This document shows positions 36,489 to 48,887 of a stretch of 64,000 nt of DNA, in pieces. The position numbers and the translations under genes were made by a program. A model generated the notes under the pieces. The model did not search any database, was not told the origin of the DNA, and was given only the letters and a program-made list of their open reading frames with translations. Each line of letters starts with the position of its first letter. Positions within the stretch are counted from its first letter, which is position 1. Source of the DNA: Novosphingobium pokkalii (GTDB lineage: Bacteria > Pseudomonadota > Alphaproteobacteria > Sphingomonadales > Sphingomonadaceae); contig NZ_BMZP01000010.1 of NCBI RefSeq assembly GCF_014652855.1, forward strand, positions 1 through 64,000. The letters are read 5' to 3'.

Positions 36489-38048
36489 ATGACCAAAGGC
36501 CCCGTTCTCGTTCCCGTGCTGGGCGACCAGCTTTCGCATGGCCTGTCCAGCCTGGCCGATCGCAGCCCGGCCGACACCGTCGTGCTGATGATGGAAGTGT
36601 GGGACGAGACGCAATATGTCCGCCACCACAAGGCCAAGATCGCGCTGATCTTTTCGGCCATGCGCCACTTTGCCGAGGAACTGCGCGAACGCGGCTTCAC
36701 GGTCGACTACATCACGCTCGACGATCCAGCCAATTCCGGCAGTTTCACCGGCGAAGTCTCCGCTGCCGTCGCCCGCCACAAGGCGCGCGGGGTGCAGATC
36801 TCCGAGCCGGGCGAATGGCGCGTGCGGCAGATGATCGATGCCTGGCGCGAAAGCCTGGACGTGCGCGTGCGCGTGTTGCCCGACACCCGCTTCGTCTGCC
36901 CCCTGCCCGATTTCTTCGAATGGGCAGCCGGGCGCAAGCAGTGGCGCATGGAGTATTTCTATCGCGACATGCGCCGCAAGACCGGCCTGCTGATGGATGG
37001 TGACAAGCCGGTGGGCGGCAAGTGGAACTTCGACGCGGACAATCGCGGCGGTCCCGACGCCGATTGCCGGCCGCCCGCCGTGGCGCAGTTCAAGCCCGAT
37101 GCGATCACGCGCGAAGTGCTCGATCTGGTCGCCGCGCGCTTCCCCGACCATTTCGGCAGCCTGGAAGACTTCGCCTGGCCGGTCACGGCGGCACAAGCGG
37201 CGCAGGCTTTCGATCGCTTCCTGAAAACCCGCCTGCCGCTGTTCGGCCGCTATCAGGATGCGATGATGGCCGGGGCAGACACGATGTATCACGCGGTGAT
37301 CAGCCCCGCACTCAACATCGGGCTGATCGATCCAGTGGAAATGTGCCGCCTGGCCGAAACCGAATGGCGCGAAGGCCGCGCCCCGATCGAGGCGGTGGAA
37401 GGCTTCATCCGCCAAGTGATCGGCTGGCGCGAATATGTGCGCGGCATCTATTGGCTGACCATGCCTGATCTGGCGCAAGCCAACGAACTGGACGCCACCC
37501 GCCCCCTGCCCGAATTCTGGTGGACCGGCGAGACGCAGATGGCCTGCATCGCCGATTGCGTGCGCACGACGCGCAAGACGGCCTATGCCCATCACATCCA
37601 GCGCCTGATGGTCATGGGCAATTTCGCCCTGCTCGCCGGGCTTTCACCGCAGGATGTCGCCGACTGGTTCCTGGTGGTCTATGCCGATGCGTTCGAATGG
37701 GTGGAACTGCCCAACGTGGCGGGCATGGCGCTGTTCGCGGACGGCGGCAAGCTGGCGTCCAAACCCTATGCCGCCAGCGGCGCCTATATCGACCGGATGA
37801 GCAACTATTGTGGCCAATGCGCCTACGACGTGAAGAAGAAGGTCGGCAAGAACGCCTGCCCGTTCAACGCGCTCTACTGGGATTTCCTCGCCCGCAACGA
37901 AGACAAGCTCGCAGGCAACCCGCGCCTCGCCAACCCCTACGCCACGTGGCGCCGGATGAACGCGGACAAACAGGCCGAATACTGCGACAGCGCGGCGGCG
38001 TTCCTCCAGACATTGCAACCGGCACGCAAGGGCTGGGCAAGGGGTTGA
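36489..38048 (+). CDS. Cryptochrome/photolyase family protein (FeS-BCP type)
   Basis: A 519-residue photolyase-like flavoprotein of the iron-sulfur bacterial cryptochrome and photolyase branch (PhrB/CryB type), which repairs UV-lesions (6-4 photoproducts) using FAD and an antenna chromophore. The N-terminal LVPVLGDQLSHGL is the family start. The C-terminal cysteines CIADCVR and NYCGQCAYDVK plus KNACPFN supply the [4Fe-4S] ligands. The ATG at 36489 lies 5 nt after priA, so the two may be co-transcribed. It is convergent with ada, with a 38-bp perfect inverted repeat between them. Confidence 0.93.
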   Translation: MTKGPVLVPVLGDQLSHGLSSLADRSPADTVVLMMEVWDETQYVRHHKAKIALIFSAMRHFAEELRERGFTVDYITLDDPANSGSFTGEVSAAVARHKARGVQISEPGEWRVRQMIDAWRESLDVRVRVLPDTRFVCPLPDFFEWAAGRKQWRMEYFYRDMRRKTGLLMDGDKPVGGKWNFDADNRGGPDADCRPPAVAQFKPDAITREVLDLVAARFPDHFGSLEDFAWPVTAAQAAQAFDRFLKTRLPLFGRYQDAMMAGADTMYHAVISPALNIGLIDPVEMCRLAETEWREGRAPIEAVEGFIRQVIGWREYVRGIYWLTMPDLAQANELDATRPLPEFWWTGETQMACIADCVRTTRKTAYAHHIQRLMVMGNFALLAGLSPQDVADWFLVVYADAFEWVELPNVAGMALFADGGKLASKPYAASGAYIDRMSNYCGQCAYDVKKKVGKNACPFNALYWDFLARNEDKLAGNPRLANPYATWRRMNADKQAEYCDSAAAFLQTLQPARKGWARG

Positions 38049-38152
38049 GGTTGGCGGTGGGCCCCGGATCAAGTCCGGGGCGACGAAGCATGCCTGACAG
38101 CTCTGAAATGTTAACGTCGCCCCGGACTTGATCCGGGGCCCACCGCCAACCT
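38048..38152. terminator. Perfect 38-bp inverted repeat between photolyase and ada
   Basis: Arms 38048-38085 and 38115-38152 are exact reverse complements with a 29-nt spacer. Each arm carries CCCCGGATCAAGTCCGGGG, the family C palindrome also seen at 13404-13499. One arm overlaps the photolyase end, the other the stop region of ada (stop CTA at 38151). It can form a bidirectional terminator and may also be a repeat element. Confidence 0.8.
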
Positions 38153-39182
38153 AGGGCCGCTCCCGCTCCAACAATTCCCGCTTGATCTCCAGACCCCAGG
38201 CATAGCCTCCCAGGCTGCCATCGCTGCGCACCACGCGGTGGCAGGGGATCAGCACCGATACGTGGTTCGCGCCATTGGCGCTGCCCGTGGCGCGCACGGC
38301 ACCGGGCTTGCCCACGGCGGCGGCGATCTGGGCATAGCTGCGGGTTTCGCCCGGCGGGATCGCCTGCAATTGCCGCCACACCGCTTCCTGGAACGCGGTG
38401 CCCGCCACGTCGAGCGGGATATGATCGGCCCGCCCCGGCACTTCCACCGCGTCGACCACCGCGTCCAGCAGCGCGGCAAATTCGCCACTGCCCGGCACCA
38501 GGTCTGCCTTGGGAAAGCGCGCGCGCAGGGCCGCTTCGCCCTCACCGAACGACAGGCGGCACACGCCCTTGTCGGTTGCTGCCACCAGCATCGGCCCCAG
38601 GCTGGTGGCCACTTGCGCCCAGCGGATCGTCACGCCCGCCCCGCCATTGCGCCAGGCCGAAGGCGCCATGCCCAGCCGGGCGCTTTCGGCATAGAACCGC
38701 GAGGGCGCGCCATAGCCTGCGGCGTGGATCGCCTCGGTCACGCTGCCTGCCCCGGCGAGCGCGTCGCCCATGCGCCGCTGGCGCAGCGCGCGGGCATAGG
38801 CAGCGGGAGACAGCCCGGTGTGCCGGGTGAACAGCTTCTGGAAATGGGCGGGCGAATAGCCGGCCTGCGCGGCCAGTTGCGCCAGCGCCGGGGCTTCCTC
38901 CGCTTCCTTGATCATGGCAATCGCCCCGGCCACGGCGGCGGCATCGCGCGCCAGGTCATCTGGCCGGCAACGCAGGCAGGCGCGCAGACCGGCCTCTTGC
39001 GCCGCAGCGCCATCGGCAAAGAACCGCACGTTGCCCCGCGCCGGATGCCGCGCCGGGCACGATGGCCGGCAATAGATCCCGGTGGTCAGCACCCCGGTGA
39101 CGAACACCCCGTCCCAGGCGCGGTCACGCGCAAGAACGGCCTGCCAGCAGGCTTGCGGATCAAGGGCTTCGGGAGTCGTCAT
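38151..39182 (-). CDS. ada: Bifunctional Ada: methylation-response regulator and O6-methylguanine methyltransferase
   Basis: A 343-residue Ada protein. N-terminal zinc domain with the methyl-acceptor Cys in YCRPSCPARHP and CLRCRPDD (about residues 40-85), AraC-type HTH in the middle, and the C-terminal methyltransferase with the active-site IPCHRVV. It repairs O6-methylguanine and methylphosphotriesters, and it activates its own regulon. ATG 39182 (MTTPEALDP) is chosen; the frame is open 30 codons further. It is divergent from the protease gene. Confidence 0.95.
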   Translation of the reverse strand: MTTPEALDPQACWQAVLARDRAWDGVFVTGVLTTGIYCRPSCPARHPARGNVRFFADGAAAQEAGLRACLRCRPDDLARDAAAVAGAIAMIKEAEEAPALAQLAAQAGYSPAHFQKLFTRHTGLSPAAYARALRQRRMGDALAGAGSVTEAIHAAGYGAPSRFYAESARLGMAPSAWRNGGAGVTIRWAQVATSLGPMLVAATDKGVCRLSFGEGEAALRARFPKADLVPGSGEFAALLDAVVDAVEVPGRADHIPLDVAGTAFQEAVWRQLQAIPPGETRSYAQIAAAVGKPGAVRATGSANGANHVSVLIPCHRVVRSDGSLGGYAWGLEIKRELLERERP

Positions 39183-39271
39183 GGCGTTTTCCGGTGCAGT
39201 TTGCAGCCTCTTCATGCCATCCTTGCGCGCCGCATGCATCCCGCGCCTTGCGATCAAAGCGAATCCCGGCA

Positions 39272-40840
39272 ATGACCGGCGCCATGTTGCGCCGCCTCAT
39301 CGCCTCGCTCCTCGTTTCGCTCCTGCTGGCCCTGCCCGCCGCGCCGGCCCTGGCCGACCCGGCAGACATTGCCGCCGCCAGCCGGGGGGTGGTCCGCGTG
39401 GTCATCGTCCAGACCGAAGGGCGCAATTCCACGATGATCGGCCACGGCAGCGGCTTTGCCGTCACGCCGGAATATGTGGTGACCAACGCCCATGTGGTGG
39501 AGGCGCTGCGCCAGGACGATACGCTGATTGCCGGCGTCGTCCCGCCCGAGGGGCGCGGCGGCTATGAAGCCAAGGTTGTCGCCTATTCCCCGCGCAACGA
39601 CCTGGCCCTGCTCAAGATCCAGGGCGGCGGGCACCTCACGCCGCTTTCACTCTATGCCGGGCAGGTGGCCGACGGCGCCGATGTGAGCGCAGTGGGCTAT
39701 CCCGGCAATGTCGATCTGGCGCAGGGCCTGTCGCTGTCCGACCTGGTCAGCCCGCAGGCGGCGGTGAAGACGCGCGGCTATGTCTCGGCCGGGCGCAGTT
39801 CCAAGGAATTCGACACGATCCTGCACACCGCGCCGATCGGCGCGGGGAATTCGGGCGGCCCGCTGCTCGATGCCTGCGGCCGCGTGGTGGGGGTCAATTC
39901 CTTTGGCACGGTCAGCGACAACGGCACCGATTCGGCCTTCTACTTCGCCATTTCCATGCGCGAGCTGGCCCGCTTCCTGCAACAGAACGGGGTCCAGGCC
40001 CATGCCAGCGACCTGCCCTGCACCTCCATCGCCGATCTCGATCGCGCCGAAAGCGAGCGCGCCGCAGGGGACCAGGCGCGCCAGGCCGCCGAAGCCCAGG
40101 CCAAGCAGAATGCCCGCGCCCGCGCACTGGAACTGGCCCGCCGCCAGGCCGAGATCGACGTGCTGACCCAGCGCGACAACGGCATGGCCATCGCCGTGCT
40201 GCTGCTGGTCGCCACGCTGGGCGCAGGGGGCGCCGCGTTCATCTATGCCCAGCGCGACAATGCTCGCGCCACGCGCCTTGCCGGTGGCGGCGCGCTGGTG
40301 CTGCTGCTCGGCACCGTCGCCGCCTGGGCACTGCGCCCCAGCCTGCAATCGATCGACAGCCGCGCCGAAGACATCGTGGCGGCCAGCGCCACGCCGGCGT
40401 CGTCGGGCAGCACGGCACCTGGCGCCCCGGCGCGCGCGGGCAAGTTCATCTGCGTGCTCGATCCGCAGCGCAGCCGCGTCACCGTGTCCGACATTACCGA
40501 CGTGCCGATCACCTGGAGCCAGGACGGCTGCATGAACGGGCGCAGCCAATATGGCCTGGCCGGAGACGGCTGGTCGCGCGTGCTGGTGCCCAATGGCGAA
40601 GATGCCATTGCCGTCACCCACTTCGATCCGGAAAGCCACACTTACACGGTGGAGCGCTTCCTCATGGGCCTCGACGCGATGAACCAGGCCCGCGCCGCAC
40701 GGCAGAAGATCGTGGCCCCGGCGTGCGGCGCCGGCGATGCCGAAGCCCGCCGCTTTGGCGACGCCCAACAAGCCATCCGCGCCCTGCTGCCGGGCGAACC
40801 CAACGAACGCATGCGCTATAACTGCCAGCCCGTGCCCTGA
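39272..40840 (+). CDS. Trypsin-like serine protease with membrane segments
   Basis: A 522-residue protein. A signal peptide or anchor (MTGAMLRRLIASLLVSLLLA) is followed by a trypsin-like domain with His in TNAHVVEAL (about 70), Asp in NDLALLK (about 110) and Ser in GAGNSGGPLLD (about 193). After a charged coiled segment (about 255-295, rich in Glu/Arg/Ala) come two hydrophobic stretches (about 305-325 and 340-355), then a C-terminal domain of about 150 residues with DPQRSRVTV and GRSQYGLAGDGW and no known motif. The domain order (protease first, then membrane segments) differs from DegP. ATG 39272 or 39284 both fit. Confidence 0.82.
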   Translation: MTGAMLRRLIASLLVSLLLALPAAPALADPADIAAASRGVVRVVIVQTEGRNSTMIGHGSGFAVTPEYVVTNAHVVEALRQDDTLIAGVVPPEGRGGYEAKVVAYSPRNDLALLKIQGGGHLTPLSLYAGQVADGADVSAVGYPGNVDLAQGLSLSDLVSPQAAVKTRGYVSAGRSSKEFDTILHTAPIGAGNSGGPLLDACGRVVGVNSFGTVSDNGTDSAFYFAISMRELARFLQQNGVQAHASDLPCTSIADLDRAESERAAGDQARQAAEAQAKQNARARALELARRQAEIDVLTQRDNGMAIAVLLLVATLGAGGAAFIYAQRDNARATRLAGGGALVLLLGTVAAWALRPSLQSIDSRAEDIVAASATPASSGSTAPGAPARAGKFICVLDPQRSRVTVSDITDVPITWSQDGCMNGRSQYGLAGDGWSRVLVPNGEDAIAVTHFDPESHTYTVERFLMGLDAMNQARAARQKIVAPACGAGDAEARRFGDAQQAIRALLPGEPNERMRYNCQPVP

Positions 40841-40862
40841 AGCACGCAATACTCCCCTCATG

Positions 40863-40994
40863 CCGTTCGGACTGAGCCTGTCGCAGCCCCGCGCAGCAAT
40901 GCGCCCCGCCAACGCCCTTCGACAGGCTCAGGGCGAACGGAGCGCGTGAATTCTGATGTGTGAAATCCGTTCGGGCTGAGCTTGTCGAAGCCCC
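40863..40994. repeat. Family B repeat block (three units)
   Basis: 40863-40890 (plus), 40915-40940 (minus) and 40967-40994 (plus) are copies of the TTCGGGCTGAGCTTGTC family; the first two face each other as an imperfect inverted pair. The block stands between the protease gene and the ATP synthase operon. The rest of the 41000-41246 gap has an AACACGCA/TGCGTGTT inverted repeat at 41076-41097, with no gene. Confidence 0.75.
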
Positions 40995-41246
40995 CCTGTT
41001 CCTGAACCAGACGCCGAATCACACCCGCGCGGCAAACAGCCCCGCGTCCCGCTCCTGATACATTTTCGCACCCCCAACACGCATACGTTTGCGTGTTCCG
41101 GCCCAAGGTTCAACAGGGCTTGCCAACTGGTGACTTGTCATATGGCGGTGACGTTGCTAGGCGCGCCGGGACTGCGGGCCGTCACGTGCATTTCTTGCGC
41201 GTCATGTGCCTTGCTTGAAATCCTTGGACGAAGGGGACTGAGGCGC
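40995..41246. other. Promoter region of the ATP synthase operon, no gene
   Basis: The 406-bp gap between the protease and atpH holds repeats (40863-40994) and then this stretch. An inverted repeat AACACGCA/TGCGTGTT (41076-41097, loop of 6) is the only notable structure. A weak TTGTCA at 41135 with TAGGCG 17 nt downstream could be the promoter, but the match is poor. Low in known signals otherwise. Confidence 0.4.
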
Positions 41247-41801
41247 GTGGAGATTTCCAGCGGCATCACGGCCAGCCTTGCGGGGCGTTACGCTTCCGCA
41301 CTTTACGAGCTGGCGAATGAACAGGGCCAGGCTGCGGCCGTGGAAGGCGATCTCGAACGCCTGGCCGACGGCCTGCGCGAATCGGCCGATTTTGCCGCGC
41401 TGATCCGCAACCCGCAGGTGGGCCGCGACGAAGCTGCCCGCGCGGTGGCCGCCGTGGGCCAGGTGCTGGGCGTTTCTTCGCTGACCGCCAATTTCCTGGG
41501 CGTGATGGCCGGCAATCGCCGCCTGGCCGCCCTGCCCGACGTGGCCCGCGCCTATGCCGCGATCGCGGCGGCGGCGCGCAATGAAGTGACCGCGCAGGTC
41601 ACCAGCGCGCATCCCCTCGATGATGCACAGATCGCCGCGCTGACCGAAAAGCTGGCCGCTCGCGCCGGCAAGTCGGTCAAGCTCAAGACTGCGGTCGATC
41701 CCGAAATCCTCGGCGGGCTGGTCGTCAAGATCGGCAGCCAGATGATCGACAGCTCGATCCGCACCCGTCTCAATTCGCTCGCCCAGGCCATGAAGGGCTG
41801 A
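41247..41801 (+). CDS. atpH: ATP synthase F1 subunit delta
   Basis: A 184-residue delta subunit, the stator link between F1 and F0. GTG 41247 is the start ([20 protein letters not shown]); the frame continues 39 codons upstream, in a region with Cys-rich filler. The family ends are [14 protein letters not shown] (N-term) and the C-terminal [20 protein letters not shown], which is diagnostic. It is the first gene of atpH-A-G-D-C, the alphaproteobacterial order with the F0 genes elsewhere. Confidence 0.95.
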   Translation: MEISSGITASLAGRYASALYELANEQGQAAAVEGDLERLADGLRESADFAALIRNPQVGRDEAARAVAAVGQVLGVSSLTANFLGVMAGNRRLAALPDVARAYAAIAAAARNEVTAQVTSAHPLDDAQIAALTEKLAARAGKSVKLKTAVDPEILGGLVVKIGSQMIDSSIRTRLNSLAQAMKG

Positions 41802-41828
41802 AGCCAAAAAGTTTGCACGAAAGGCTGA

Positions 41829-43361
<1,533 letters not shown>

Positions 43362-43430
43362 TAACGCAAGACTCATCCCCCCTGCCCGCCCCTGCGGCGC
43401 GGCGGGGGGAGATGAAGTGGAGATAGACGA

Positions 43431-45790
<2,360 letters not shown>

Positions 45791-45841
45791 TCTTGACTCT
45801 CACCCCTCCTGCTTGCGGGAGGGGACCTTGGAAGACACGCC

Positions 45842-46096
45842 ATGCTCCACTTTGAACTCGTCACCCCGGCTCGCCTCGTCCGCTCGGAAGCGGTGTGGCA
45901 GGTTGTCGTTCCCGGCACCGAGGGCGAATTCGGTGTGCTGGAAGGCCACGCGCCGTTCATGTCCACGGTCAAGGACGGCACGATCAAGGTCTATCGCACC
46001 CAGGGCGGCCAGCCCGAGGAAATCCAGGTCCAGGGCGGCTTCGCGGAAGTCAACGCCAAGGGCCTCACGGTTCTGGCCGAACACGTCGAAGGCTGA
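45842..46096 (+). CDS. atpC: ATP synthase F1 subunit epsilon
   Basis: An 84-residue epsilon subunit: beta-sandwich with [14 protein letters not shown] at the N-terminus and [20 protein letters not shown]. It is short, as in many alphaproteobacteria, lacking the C-terminal helical hairpin that inhibits ATP hydrolysis in E. coli. It is the last gene of the operon, followed by a strong terminator. Confidence 0.95.
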   Translation: MLHFELVTPARLVRSEAVWQVVVPGTEGEFGVLEGHAPFMSTVKDGTIKVYRTQGGQPEEIQVQGGFAEVNAKGLTVLAEHVEG

Positions 46097-46117
46097 CGCT
46101 TTCTTACACCGACGCAC

Positions 46118-46160
46118 AAAGCGGGCCGGCGCCTTCGTGGCGCCGGCCCGCTTTTGTTTT
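46118..46160. terminator. Strong intrinsic terminator after atpC
   Basis: A perfect 16-bp stem (AAAGCGGGCCGGCGCC with GGCGCCGGCCCGCTTT) and a 5-nt loop, followed by TGTTTT. It lies 22 nt past atpC and 29 nt before the stop of the convergent nucleoside hydrolase-like gene, so it can work in both directions (AAAG precedes the stem). Confidence 0.92.
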
Positions 46161-46188
46161 GGCCAAGCACGGATGCCCAGGTACGGAT

Positions 46189-47202
46189 TCAGTGCGAAAG
46201 CTTGGCGAACATGTCGGCAAAGGTCAGCCGCGTGTCGATCCAGTCATAGACCCGCATCGGCCGACCGTCAGGCCGAAGCTGATACGCCCCATCGCTGCCC
46301 AGACGCGGCGTGGGCACCAGGTGGTAACGCGAAGAGGCCGGATCGGGCTCAAATGCCGATTGCAGCGCGGTGAGCGTGACCAGGGGGCTGTCTCCCAGGG
46401 CATAGGTCTCCCCCAGGTTCATGCCCCGCTCAGCAAGCGCGCCACGCATGCGCTCCACATTGCCGACCAGCCAGGCGCCGAGTGGCCCGCTTTGCGCCAG
46501 AGCCCGCAATTCCGCAAAACTGACCAGCATTTGCCGATAGGCATCGCGCGGCACCTGCCAGATCGGGATGTCGCTTTGCCCGAACACGAACTGCGCGGCC
46601 GCCGGATCGATCGTGAAGTTGTATTCCCCGCTCGTCGCGCCCGGCGGTGGCAGGGCGCCGCCCGGATGCTCGGCCCCGCCGATCCACACCAGCGTCATGC
46701 GCTGCGCCAGGCGTGGCTCGGCCTGAAGCGCGGCGGCCAGGTCGGTCAACCCGGCGCCGGCGGTATAGAACAGCGGCGTGTTCACGTCGCTGCGCATGCC
46801 CTCGGCCAAGATCGCCGCTACGGCCTCGGCCGAATTGCGCCGGTCCTTGCGGCCAAGCACCCCTTCCGCCCCGCGCACCACCGGCACGCGCCCGGCAAGG
46901 CCCATCACCCCGAGCAGTTCGCGCACTTTGGCGGCGGCCTTGTCCGCCTGATGCCCGTCGTCCGGCTCGGCATCCTGCGGGCTGTGCAAGTGCGACCCCA
47001 CGATCAGCCGGACATCGGCCGAAGGGCTGCGCAAGGCATGCGCCAGTTGGAAAAGTCCGTCAGGATCACCGGCAAAATCGTTGTCCACGATCACGCGCAT
47101 GCGTGGTGGTCCGTCGGAAAGGATCGGCGCGGCCCGCGCCAGAATCGGTAGGAGGGAACCAGCCGCAAGGCCGGTCAGCGCAGCGCGTCGTGAACATTCC
47201 AT
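46189..47202 (-). CDS. Nucleoside hydrolase-like secreted protein
   Basis: A 337-residue protein resembling the inosine-uridine nucleoside N-ribohydrolase fold. The calcium-binding N-terminal cluster is seen as VDNDFAGDPDG (about residues 38-48), in place of the classical DTDPGxDD. A twin-arginine-like SRRAALTG and a hydrophobic segment open the protein, so it is probably exported by Tat. TLVWIGGAEHPGG and NFTIDPAAAQ match the fold's later strands. Substrate unknown. It lies upstream of and divergent from ligM. Confidence 0.72.
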   Translation of the reverse strand: MECSRRAALTGLAAGSLLPILARAAPILSDGPPRMRVIVDNDFAGDPDGLFQLAHALRSPSADVRLIVGSHLHSPQDAEPDDGHQADKAAAKVRELLGVMGLAGRVPVVRGAEGVLGRKDRRNSAEAVAAILAEGMRSDVNTPLFYTAGAGLTDLAAALQAEPRLAQRMTLVWIGGAEHPGGALPPPGATSGEYNFTIDPAAAQFVFGQSDIPIWQVPRDAYRQMLVSFAELRALAQSGPLGAWLVGNVERMRGALAERGMNLGETYALGDSPLVTLTALQSAFEPDPASSRYHLVPTPRLGSDGAYQLRPDGRPMRVYDWIDTRLTFADMFAKLSH

Positions 47203-47283
47203 CTGCCGATCACACCATGTTATCGCACCGAGTCAATCCGATGCCCGCCGCCGATCGTATGTGACACAAACTTTTTTCTCAAA

Positions 47284-47297
47284 TTCGTATTTGCGAA
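47284..47297. promoter_or_regulatory. Small palindrome in the ligM upstream region
   Basis: TTCG-TATTTG-CGAA, 4-bp arms with a 6-nt spacer, lies in an AT-rich stretch about 65 nt before the ligM start and within the divergent promoter region. It could be an operator; the evidence is only the symmetry and the location. Confidence 0.25.
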
Positions 47298-47360
47298 CTT
47301 TTCATCAGCGTGAATTTGCGGCATGCAGCAAGCACGAAGTTCGAGGGAGAGATACCTGTC

Positions 47361-48749
47361 ATGACCCAGAGCCTGGCCAGCGTCATCGGCGCGCAAGCCA
47401 ACCTTGTCGATTTCCTGCGCAACCAGCAGGTTGGCCCCAATGTCTACCCCGGCGTGCCGGCGGAATATTCCAACTGGCGCGCCGAGCAGTGGGCCTGGGG
47501 CCACACCGCCGTGCTTTACAACCAGAGCTACCACATGGTCGACCTGGCCGTGCGCGGGCCGGATGCCTTCAAGATGCTGGAGCATCTCGGCATCAACAGC
47601 TTCAAGAACTTCCAGCCCGACCGCGCCAAGCAGTTCGTGCCGGTCACGCCCGATGGCTATGTCATCGGCGACGTGATCCTGTTCTATCTGGACGAGAACG
47701 AGTTCAACCTGGTCGGCCGCGCGCCGACGATCGAATGGGTGGAATACCACGCCGCCAGCGGCAACTGGAACGTGACCGTGGAGCGTGACGAGCGCTGGGC
47801 GATGCGCAACGACGGCAAGCGCAACAGCTATCGCTTCCAGATCCAGGGCCCCAACGCGATGAAGATCATCGAGAAGGCCACTGGCAAGACCCCACCCGAA
47901 CTCAAGTTCTTCCACATGACCCGCATGACCATCGGTGGCAAAGACGTGCGCGCGCTGCGCCACGGCATGGCCGGCCAGCCGGGCTTTGAACTGTTCGGTC
48001 CGTGGGAAGACTATGGCGCCGTGCACGCCGCGCTGGTGGAGGCCGGCAAGGCATTCGGCATGGCCCTGGTCGGCGGCCGCGCCTATTCCTCCAACACGCT
48101 GGAATCGGGCTGGATCCCCTCCCCGCTGCCGGCGATCTACACCGGCGAGGCGCTGGCTCCCTACCGCGAATGGCTCTCGGCCAATTCCTATGAAGCCAAG
48201 TGCTCGGTTGGCGGCAGCTATGTTCCGGAAACCGTCGAAGGTTATTACACGACGCCGCGGGACCTGGGCTATGGTCCGTTTGTGAAGTTCGACCACGACT
48301 TCATCGGCCGCGCCGCGCTGGAAAAGATGCACGCCGCCGGCAACCACCGCACCAAGGTGACGCTGGCGCTCGACAACGAAGACGTGATGCGCGTGCAATC
48401 CTCCGCGCTGAGCAAGGGCGATCGGGCCAAGTTCATGGAATATCCCAGCGCGGTCTATGCCATGCATCCGTTCGACCAAGTGCTCAAGGATGGGCAAATG
48501 GTCGGCCTCTCCACCTGGATCGGCTATTCCGCCAACGAGGGCAAGTTCCTGACCCTGGCGATGATGGACAAGGGCCACGAGACGATTGGCGGCGAAGTCA
48601 GCCTGCTGTGGGGTGAGCCCGATGGCGGCACCACCAAGCCCACCGTCGAACCGCACGTGCAGACCGAAATCAAGGCCGTGGTCAGCCCCGTGCCCTATTC
48701 CGAGGTTGCGCGCGACAGCTACGCCGAAGGCTGGCGCACGCAGAAGTAA
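47361..48749 (+). CDS. ligM: Tetrahydrofolate-dependent aryl methyl ether O-demethylase (LigM/DesA type)
   Basis: A 462-residue GcvT-like aminomethyltransferase-fold enzyme that moves the methoxy methyl of vanillate or 3-O-methylgallate (LigM) or syringate (DesA) to tetrahydrofolate. The N-terminus NLVDFLRNQQVGPNVYPGVP and the WRAEQWAWGHTAVLYNQSYH segment match LigM of Sphingobium SYK-6 as I remember it. The GcvT-type folate pocket is suggested by FELFGPWEDYG. The ATG at 47361 has GGGAGAG upstream; a longer frame to 47310 is possible. The exact substrate (vanillate or syringate) cannot be read from the sequence. Followed by a hairpin terminator and the beta-etherase gene. Confidence 0.87.
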   Translation: MTQSLASVIGAQANLVDFLRNQQVGPNVYPGVPAEYSNWRAEQWAWGHTAVLYNQSYHMVDLAVRGPDAFKMLEHLGINSFKNFQPDRAKQFVPVTPDGYVIGDVILFYLDENEFNLVGRAPTIEWVEYHAASGNWNVTVERDERWAMRNDGKRNSYRFQIQGPNAMKIIEKATGKTPPELKFFHMTRMTIGGKDVRALRHGMAGQPGFELFGPWEDYGAVHAALVEAGKAFGMALVGGRAYSSNTLESGWIPSPLPAIYTGEALAPYREWLSANSYEAKCSVGGSYVPETVEGYYTTPRDLGYGPFVKFDHDFIGRAALEKMHAAGNHRTKVTLALDNEDVMRVQSSALSKGDRAKFMEYPSAVYAMHPFDQVLKDGQMVGLSTWIGYSANEGKFLTLAMMDKGHETIGGEVSLLWGEPDGGTTKPTVEPHVQTEIKAVVSPVPYSEVARDSYAEGWRTQK

Positions 48750-48776
48750 GCGAGGGAGACACCGTCTTCCTTGCGG

Positions 48777-48817
48777 GCGCCGGTCTCCACCCGACGGAGG
48801 CCGGCGCTTTCCTTTTG
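48777..48817 (+). terminator. Terminator-like hairpin after ligM
   Basis: GCGCCGGTCTCC pairs with GGAGGCCGGCGC (one internal mismatch) around a 7-nt loop, followed by TTTCCTTTTG. It lies between ligM and ligE, implying a separate or attenuated transcript for the latter. Confidence 0.65.
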
Positions 48818-48887
48818 GGCGGGATATTTTGTTTGCCTTGCTAACAATTCATGGCATGATCGCGGCATCCAAGGAGAGGATGCCGCC

